Positions 59,536 to 64,000 of a stretch of 64,000 bases of DNA are shown here, piece after piece. The stretch's first letter is position 1, and the number at the start of each line of letters is the position of its first letter. The notes below the pieces were generated by a model. It was not told the DNA's origin and did no database searches. It worked only from the letters and a program-made list of their open reading frames with translations. Source of the DNA: JBIOJB01 sp044450465 (GTDB lineage: Bacteria; Chloroflexota; Dormibacteria; Dormibacterales; Dormibacteraceae); assembly GCA_044450465.1 (NCBI GenBank), contig JBIOJB010000001.1:1-64000 (forward strand), read 5' to 3'. The position numbers were made by a program, and so were the translations under genes.

Positions 59536-60088
59536 GGCGCTCCTCCATCATCCGGATGGCTGCCGGAAGGATCCTGTGCTCGACCTCGTGCACCCGGCGG
59601 CGCAGCGACTCAACGCTCTCACCCCGTTCGATGGACACAGATTCCTGAATCAGAATCGGACCGGCGTCGAGGTCGCGTGTGACGATGTGAACTGTTGCGC
59701 CTGTCGTCGTGGCGCCGGCGCCGAGGGCCCGCTCGATGGCGTCCATGCCGCCCGCGAACGCCGGCAGCAGCGACGGGTGGATGTTGACGATGCGATTCTC
59801 GAAGGCCTCGAGAAACGGGCGGGTCTGGACGCGGTCGTAGCCCGCGTCGACGACAAGGTCAACCGCGTGCCGGTGGAAGAAATCCGCCATCGCCTGGTCT
59901 CGCTCATTCGCTGATGGGAAATTCCTTTGAGGCAGCTCGGCGAGGGGGATCCCCTTCTCGCGAGCGAAAGTCGCGGCGCCGCACGAGGGGCGGTTGGTCG
60001 CGACGGCCACGACATCGAAGCCCCGGGCGACAAGGTTAACGAGGTTCGTGCCCTGGCCCGAGGCGGCGACGCCGAGCCTGAGGCTCAT
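59510..60088 (-). CDS. purN: Phosphoribosylglycinamide formyltransferase
   Basis: Formyl-tetrahydrofolate-dependent GAR transformylase. 192 aa. LGVAASGQGTNLVNLV at the start, then IVNIHPSLLPAFAGGMDAIE near residue 92 with the catalytic His (Asn-x-His) and TGATVHIVTRDLDAGPIL near 118. ATGA overlap with purM. Tetrahydrofolate supply is consistent with folE at 22 kb. Confidence 0.95.
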   Translation of the reverse strand: MSLRLGVAASGQGTNLVNLVARGFDVVAVATNRPSCGAATFAREKGIPLAELPQRNFPSANERDQAMADFFHRHAVDLVVDAGYDRVQTRPFLEAFENRIVNIHPSLLPAFAGGMDAIERALGAGATTTGATVHIVTRDLDAGPILIQESVSIERGESVESLRRRVHEVEHRILPAAIRMMEERLAKSPAVG

Positions 60089-61065
60089 GCGGTGATCGAG
60101 ACCCGATCGGCGCCGGCGGCATGGCGCACGACCTCGCCCACCACCGCGGCGCCCGAGGGCACGTCTTTGGGATCAACCGCGAGAACCATGCCGAGCCCCA
60201 TGTTGAAGGTGGCGTACATCTCGTCGTCGGCGATGCGCCCTCGCCGCCGGATCAGCTCGAAGATGGGCGGGGTACGCCACGTCCCGCGTCGAAATCTCGC
60301 GCCCAGGCCCTCCGGCAGCATTCGTGGAACGTTGCCGGTGATCCCGCCGCCCGTCACGTGCGCGGCTCCCTTCCACGTGATGCGGTTCAGGTCTTCGAGA
60401 TACGAGCGGTGAGGGTCGAGCAGCACCTCGCCAAGCGGGCGGCCGAGCTCCGTGAAGACTCGCGTGAGGGGCACATCCTCGAACACCTTGCGCGCCAACG
60501 AGAACCCGTTGGTGTGGAGGCCGCTCGACGGCAGTCCCACAAGCACGTCCCCAACTTTGATCCGGCTCGGGTCGCCAGGACGCTCGACCAGGCCGACGAT
60601 GAACCCTGCGAGGTCGTAATCGCCGAGTGCGTAGACGCCCGGCATCTCGGCCGTCTCGCCGCCGAGCAGGGCGCACCCGGCCTCCCGGCACGCCGATGTC
60701 ATCCCTTCCATCAGCTGGGTGAAGACGTCGGGGTCGAGACGGCCGGTCGCGAAATAATCCAGGAAGAACAGCGGGCGCGCTCCCGCGGTGGCGATGTCGT
60801 TCACCGAGTGGTTGACGAGATCGACCCCGATATCGTGATGCGAGCCGGCGGCGATGGCGACCTTGATCTTGGTGCCCACGCCGTCTGCGCTGGCTGCCAG
60901 GTGGCCACCGCCGGGTAGGGCGTAGAGGCCGGCGAACGGGCCGACGCCCACCGCGACCTCGCTACCATGCGTTGCTGCAATGAGCGGTTTGAGGCGTTCA
61001 AGCGCGCGCTCGTAGGCGGCTATGTCCACGCCGGCCGCGGCGTAGGAGGGACTCTCGCCGCTCAC
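60085..61065 (-). CDS. purM: Phosphoribosylformylglycinamidine cyclo-ligase
   Basis: AIR synthetase; 326 aa from GTG 61065, which overlaps the purF stop as GTGA. Family blocks: SYAAAGVDIAAYERALERLK, FAGLYALPGG, LAASADGVGTKIKVAIAAG, IGVDLVNHSVNDIATAGARP, CALLGGETAEMPGVY, HVTGGGITGNVPRMLPEGLG. The upstream in-frame extension to 61353 is the shadow of purF. Confidence 0.95.
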   Translation of the reverse strand: MSGESPSYAAAGVDIAAYERALERLKPLIAATHGSEVAVGVGPFAGLYALPGGGHLAASADGVGTKIKVAIAAGSHHDIGVDLVNHSVNDIATAGARPLFFLDYFATGRLDPDVFTQLMEGMTSACREAGCALLGGETAEMPGVYALGDYDLAGFIVGLVERPGDPSRIKVGDVLVGLPSSGLHTNGFSLARKVFEDVPLTRVFTELGRPLGEVLLDPHRSYLEDLNRITWKGAAHVTGGGITGNVPRMLPEGLGARFRRGTWRTPPIFELIRRRGRIADDEMYATFNMGLGMVLAVDPKDVPSGAAVVGEVVRHAAGADRVSITA

Positions 61066-62522
61066 GCCTTGGCTAGCTGTGGCGACGGAGGCTCGGCGAC
61101 CGGGACGCCTTCCGGCTGCGGCTCGAACTGCATCTTGTCCATCACGAGCTGCTGCGGAACGGGCACCGGGTACGAGCCGTCGAAACAGGCGCGACAGAAC
61201 TCCTGAGCCGTGCCCCGTCCGATGGCCCTCATCAGACCCGGTATCGAAAGATAGTGCAGGCTGTCGGCGCCAAGGTGAGCGCGAACCTCCTCGACGGTGC
61301 GGCCCGAAGCGATCAGCTCTTTCGTCGAGCCGATGTCGACTCCCATGAAGCACGGATAGCGCATGGGCGGGCTCGAGATGCGCATGTGGATCTCTCGGGC
61401 GCCCGCGGCGCGCAGTCGCTCGATGATCCGCCCTGACGTGGTGCCGCGCACGATCGAATCGTCGACGGCGATGATCCGCTTGCCCCTGATCGACCGCGGA
61501 AGGGGATTGAGCTTCAGCATCACTCCCGCCTCGCGCAGCGATTGGTCGGGCTGGATGAAGGTGCGGTTGATGTAACGGCTCTTCATCAGGGCCTCGCGAA
61601 ACGGAATGCCGGACGCCTCGGCGTAGCCGATGGCGGCGGGGGTGCCCGAGTCCGGGAACGCGACCACCATGTCAGCCTCGACAGGCGCTTCCTTGGCGAG
61701 CTCGTGGCCCATTCGGATCCGGGCGTCTTCGAGCTCGCAGTTTTTGAGGATCGAGTCCGGCCGGGCGAAATAGATGAACTCGAAGACGCACATGGCGTGC
61801 TTGTTCGAGGTCATGAAGGTCAGGCTGTGAACGCCGTGCTCGTCCATCACCACCATCTCCCCCGGCTGGACCTCCCGGACGAAGTTCGCGCGCACCGTGT
61901 CCAGCGCGCAGGTCTCCGAGGCGATGACATGCGCCGGCTGGCCTGGGAGGGGTATGAAGCCGATGCACAGCGGCCGGAACCCGAACGGATCGCGAAGCGC
62001 GATCAGCTGGGTCGGCGTGATGATCCCGCACGAATAGGCGCCAACGACACGGGCGAAGGTGCGGCGGATGACGTCCTCCCACGTGCGGCCGTGGGTGTGC
62101 TCGATGAGCCTGGCCATGACCTCGGTGTCGAGGGCGGTGTCGAAGGTCGCGCCCTCGTCCTTCAGCTGGGCGCGAAGAGCCTCTGCGTTCAACAGGTTTC
62201 CGTTGTGAGCGATCGCGCCGGGTCCCAGGGTGGGATGGTGAAAGGGGAGCGGGTGCGCGTTCTCGGCCCGGCTGGCGCCGGTGGTCGAGTAGCGCGTGTG
62301 ACCCAGCGCAAGGATCGAGCCCTCGCCCAGGTCCCTGATCTGATCGGGCGAGAAGACGTGGGCGACGAGGCCCATGTCGCGGTGCACGCGCACGGAAGTC
62401 CCATCCGAGACCGCGATGCCGGCCGACTCCTGACCCCGGTGCTGCAGCGCGAAAAGGCCGAAGTAGGTGAGGTTGGCGACATCCACACCCTGCTTGGAGC
62501 AGATGCCGAAAACCCCACACAA
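61062..62522 (-). CDS. purF: Amidophosphoribosyltransferase, Fe-S type
   Basis: Committed step of purine synthesis. 486 aa. The nucleophile Cys2 follows the initiator directly (MCGVFGICSKQG), so there is no propeptide. The PRPP loop is IIAVDDSIVRGTTSGRII. Cysteines in MCVFEFIYFARPDS, RYPCFMGVDIG and CRACFDGSYP match the [4Fe-4S] ligands of the Bacillus enzyme. The start codon is TTG 62522. The first 40 bases of the gene are an exact copy of 62643-62682, next to a 121-bp structured repeat. Confidence 0.95.
   Translation of the reverse strand: MCGVFGICSKQGVDVANLTYFGLFALQHRGQESAGIAVSDGTSVRVHRDMGLVAHVFSPDQIRDLGEGSILALGHTRYSTTGASRAENAHPLPFHHPTLGPGAIAHNGNLLNAEALRAQLKDEGATFDTALDTEVMARLIEHTHGRTWEDVIRRTFARVVGAYSCGIITPTQLIALRDPFGFRPLCIGFIPLPGQPAHVIASETCALDTVRANFVREVQPGEMVVMDEHGVHSLTFMTSNKHAMCVFEFIYFARPDSILKNCELEDARIRMGHELAKEAPVEADMVVAFPDSGTPAAIGYAEASGIPFREALMKSRYINRTFIQPDQSLREAGVMLKLNPLPRSIRGKRIIAVDDSIVRGTTSGRIIERLRAAGAREIHMRISSPPMRYPCFMGVDIGSTKELIASGRTVEEVRAHLGADSLHYLSIPGLMRAIGRGTAQEFCRACFDGSYPVPVPQQLVMDKMQFEPQPEGVPVAEPPSPQLAKA
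62482..62521 (-). repeat. 40-bp direct repeat, purF-start copy
   Basis: Identical over 40 bp to 62643-62682, 161 bp away. It covers codons 2-13 of the present purF and most of the start codon. The copies differ at the flanking base, so the upstream one reads GTG-TGT-GGG and this one TTG-TGT-GGG. Confidence 0.9.
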
Positions 62523-62642
62523 GGTCAGTCGATGCCCCTGGAGTCGCCCGGTTCACCCGGGCGACCCCCCGGACTCACTTTCTGTGTCGACGACGCAAAC
62601 CAGAGGGGGGTCCGTGGGGGGATCCTGATCCCCCCGTGCCTT
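62522..62642. repeat. Structured dispersed repeat, copy B (121 bp)
   Basis: Contains a 9-bp perfect hairpin at 62543-62565 with loop TTCAC, a 37-nt spacer, and a core that includes a perfect 9-bp palindrome around CT at 62616-62635 (GGGGGGATC-CT-GATCCCCCC). The same parts in the same order occur at 16298-16402. Confidence 0.7.
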
Positions 62643-62683
62643 TCCACACCCTGCTTGGAGCAGATGCCGAAAACCCCACACAC
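62525..62683 (-). pseudogene. Duplicated 5' end of purF running into the repeat
   Basis: From GTG 62683 this frame repeats the first 13 residues of PurF (CGVFGICSKQGV after the start) and then continues through the structured repeat (ERHGGIRIPPRTPLWFA...) to TGA at 62527-62525, 52 residues in all. It is most likely the displaced original start of purF. If translated it would give a short PurF-headed peptide. Confidence 0.65.
62643..62682 (-). repeat. 40-bp direct repeat, upstream copy
   Basis: Exact match to 62482-62521. Lies between the purL stop and the repeat element. Confidence 0.9.
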
Positions 62684-62705
62684 GTCTAGCCGGACACCTT
62701 GTGCA

Positions 62706-64000
62706 CTAGCCCACCGCTCCTTCCCAAGCTTGACGCATCTCGGAGAGGGAGAGCTTTAACTGACCCTCCAACTCCAGGAAGCCGCCGCCCGCGAGGCCGA
62801 GAAGCGAGATCTCGACATTGTTGCGGCGGGCCAGTGACTGAACCTCCGGCATCGCTCGGGACGGCACGCTCACGATGAAGCGGCTCGGCGACTCCCCGAA
62901 AAACGCGGCGTCGAGGCGGAGCGGCGCCTCCGGCCTGAGGCCTGGGCACCGAACGCCGATCCCACCGAGCATGCAGCATTCCGCCAGCGCGACGAGCATG
63001 CCCCCCTCGGCGCAGTCGTGGGCCGAATGCAGGAATCCGTGCTGGGCGGCAGCGAGCACCAGCCGACCGACGGCCCTTTCGCGCGACAGCTCCAGCGCGG
63101 GCGGCGGTCCCTGGACCGTGCCGTGCTCGACCTTCATGTACTCGCTGCCGCCGAGATCGTTGTGGCTCGAGCCGACGAGGAGGACGAAATCGCCCTCGGC
63201 GCGAAATCCCGCGCCGAGCGCCCGGTGATAGTCGTCGATCAACCCGATCATGCCGACCACCGGTGTCGGAAAGATGGCTACGTCACCGGGCGATTCGTTG
63301 TACAGGCTGACGTTTCCGCTCACGATCGGCACCTCGAGCGTCCTGCACGCCTGCGCCAGCCCTTGGATCGTCTCCTCGAGCTCCCAGTACACCTCCGGCC
63401 TGTCCGGGTTGGCCAGGTTCAGACAATCCGTGACGGCGAGTGGCCTGGCGCCGGTCGCGATGATGTTGCGCGCGGCTTCAGCCACCGCGAGCTGGGCCCC
63501 GGCGTGGGGGTCGAGATGGCAGTAGCGCGAGTTGCAGTCGGTCGTCATCGCAAGCCCCAGCTGCGTGCCCTTGACCCTCAGCACCGCCGCGTCGCCGCCA
63601 GGCGCGACGACGGTGGCGTCGCCGACCATGTGGTCGTAGCGCCGAAAGACGCCCCTTTTGCTGCTGAGGTTCGGGCTCGCGAGCAGGCGCAGAAGCGTGG
63701 CGCCCGGATCCACGATGGGCGGGACGGAAGTGACGTCAAGCCGGGCCGCGACGGCCCGGGCGACACCGACCAGACGCCGTGGAGGCGCGCCGTCCGTGAG
63801 CAGCTGTACGGGCAGCCTGGCCACTTCGTCCCAGCCGTCGAAGACAGTCAGATGGCCGTCGTCGGTCACCTCGCCGATCACGGCCGAAGCCAGGTCCCAG
63901 GTGCCGAAGATCAGCTCGACCTCCTCCTCGCGGCCGCGCTCAACGACGACGAGCATCCGCTCCTGCGACTCCGAGAGCATCACCTCGTAAGGCGTCATCG
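62706..64000 (-). CDS. purL: Phosphoribosylformylglycinamidine synthase large subunit, C-terminal part
   Basis: FGAM synthetase of the small (PurLQS) type; the N-terminal part lies beyond the right edge. The visible 430 residues start in the conserved MTPYEVMLSESQERM and include GDAAVLRVKGTQLGLAMTTD, HLDPHAGAQLAVAEAARNII, TDCLNLANPDRPEVYWELEE, VSGNVSLYNES and HDCAEGGMLVALAECCM. First visible gene of the purine run purL-purF-purM-purN-purH; purQ and purS are not in the window. Confidence 0.94.
   Translation of the reverse strand, partial: MTPYEVMLSESQERMLVVVERGREEEVELIFGTWDLASAVIGEVTDDGHLTVFDGWDEVARLPVQLLTDGAPPRRLVGVARAVAARLDVTSVPPIVDPGATLLRLLASPNLSSKRGVFRRYDHMVGDATVVAPGGDAAVLRVKGTQLGLAMTTDCNSRYCHLDPHAGAQLAVAEAARNIIATGARPLAVTDCLNLANPDRPEVYWELEETIQGLAQACRTLEVPIVSGNVSLYNESPGDVAIFPTPVVGMIGLIDDYHRALGAGFRAEGDFVLLVGSSHNDLGGSEYMKVEHGTVQGPPPALELSRERAVGRLVLAAAQHGFLHSAHDCAEGGMLVALAECCMLGGIGVRCPGLRPEAPLRLDAAFFGESPSRFIVSVPSRAMPEVQSLARRNNVEISLLGLAGGGFLELEGQLKLSLSEMRQAWEGAVG

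Noticed and set aside
62616..62635. GGGGGGATCCTGATCCCCCC as a phage or plasmid attachment core, or an integron attC
   Set aside because: No integrase nearby and no attC consensus ends; the second copy at 16.4 kb points to a dispersed repeat.

Overview
High-GC bacterial DNA, densely coded on both strands, with no gene-free stretch longer than about 260 bases and no rRNA, tRNA, CRISPR array or recognisable transposase seen. The gene set suggests a soil-type, monoderm-like or deep-branching lineage such as Chloroflexota/'Dormibacterota' or a basal Actinomycetota; this is an inference and no marker here fixes it. Pointers are coenzyme F420 synthesis with an Fgd-type glucose-6-phosphate dehydrogenase, an inositol-phosphate/phosphatidylinositol-mannoside locus like that of mycobacteria, a cyclic-di-AMP receptor (DarA), PyrR-type control of pyrimidine genes, PdxST vitamin B6 synthesis, and many promoters of leaderless type (TANNNT ending 6-10 nt before a start codon).

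Layout. 0-4.2 kb: tail of a proline-rich membrane protein, then a minus-strand F420 operon (small membrane protein, fgd, cofC, cofE, cofD). 4.2-9.3 kb: birA, sirtuin, MFS exporter, NUDIX hydrolase, GGDEF cyclase, MaoC-like protein. 9.3-14.5 kb: minus-strand ispH, PIG-L deacetylase, HAD phosphatase, 2-hydroxyacid dehydrogenase, HD protein, holB. 14.5-19.6 kb: minus-strand arsR-ino1-two acyltransferases-pimA-pgsA, a complete-looking set for inositol phosphate to acylated PI mannoside. 19.7-24 kb: repeat-bearing surface protein, a low-GC GNAT gene, folE, a PHP protein with a PolX-like N-terminus but no polymerase, and a DUF5655 protein. 24-29.9 kb: F420/flavin-type LLM oxidoreductase, two acyl-CoA dehydrogenases, a 14-TM exporter and a glycosyltransferase fragment. 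29.9-37.3 kb: minus-strand pdxS-pdxT-GNAT-R3H ATPase-tmk-darA-ABC transporter. 37.5-41 kb: SHOCT protein, a sigma factor with a built-in zinc finger, glycerate kinase, ilvE. 41-47.5 kb: YajQ, a HisA-like barrel lacking key catalytic residues, a DUF3465 lipoprotein, an SDR, an exporter and several unknowns. 47.5-55 kb: pyrimidine operon pyrB-pyrR-carAB(fused)-pyrK-pyrD, headed by a PyrR-binding hairpin next to the pyrB ribosome site. 55-57.8 kb: zinc ribbon protein, thiolase, serine hydrolase. 57.8-64 kb: purine operon purL(partial)-purF-purM-purN-purH.

The most unusual points are the single-chain CarA-CarB protein; a structured repeat found twice (16.3 kb and 62.6 kb) with different stem sequences but the same fold, one copy sitting in an exact 40-bp duplication of the purF start; a HisA paralogue lacking two of the conserved active-site residues; a 13-bp inverted repeat linking the fgd stop codon to the cofC ribosome site; and the arsR-ino1 switch with a palindrome over the regulator's own start codon. 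Several genes lack a usual start codon.
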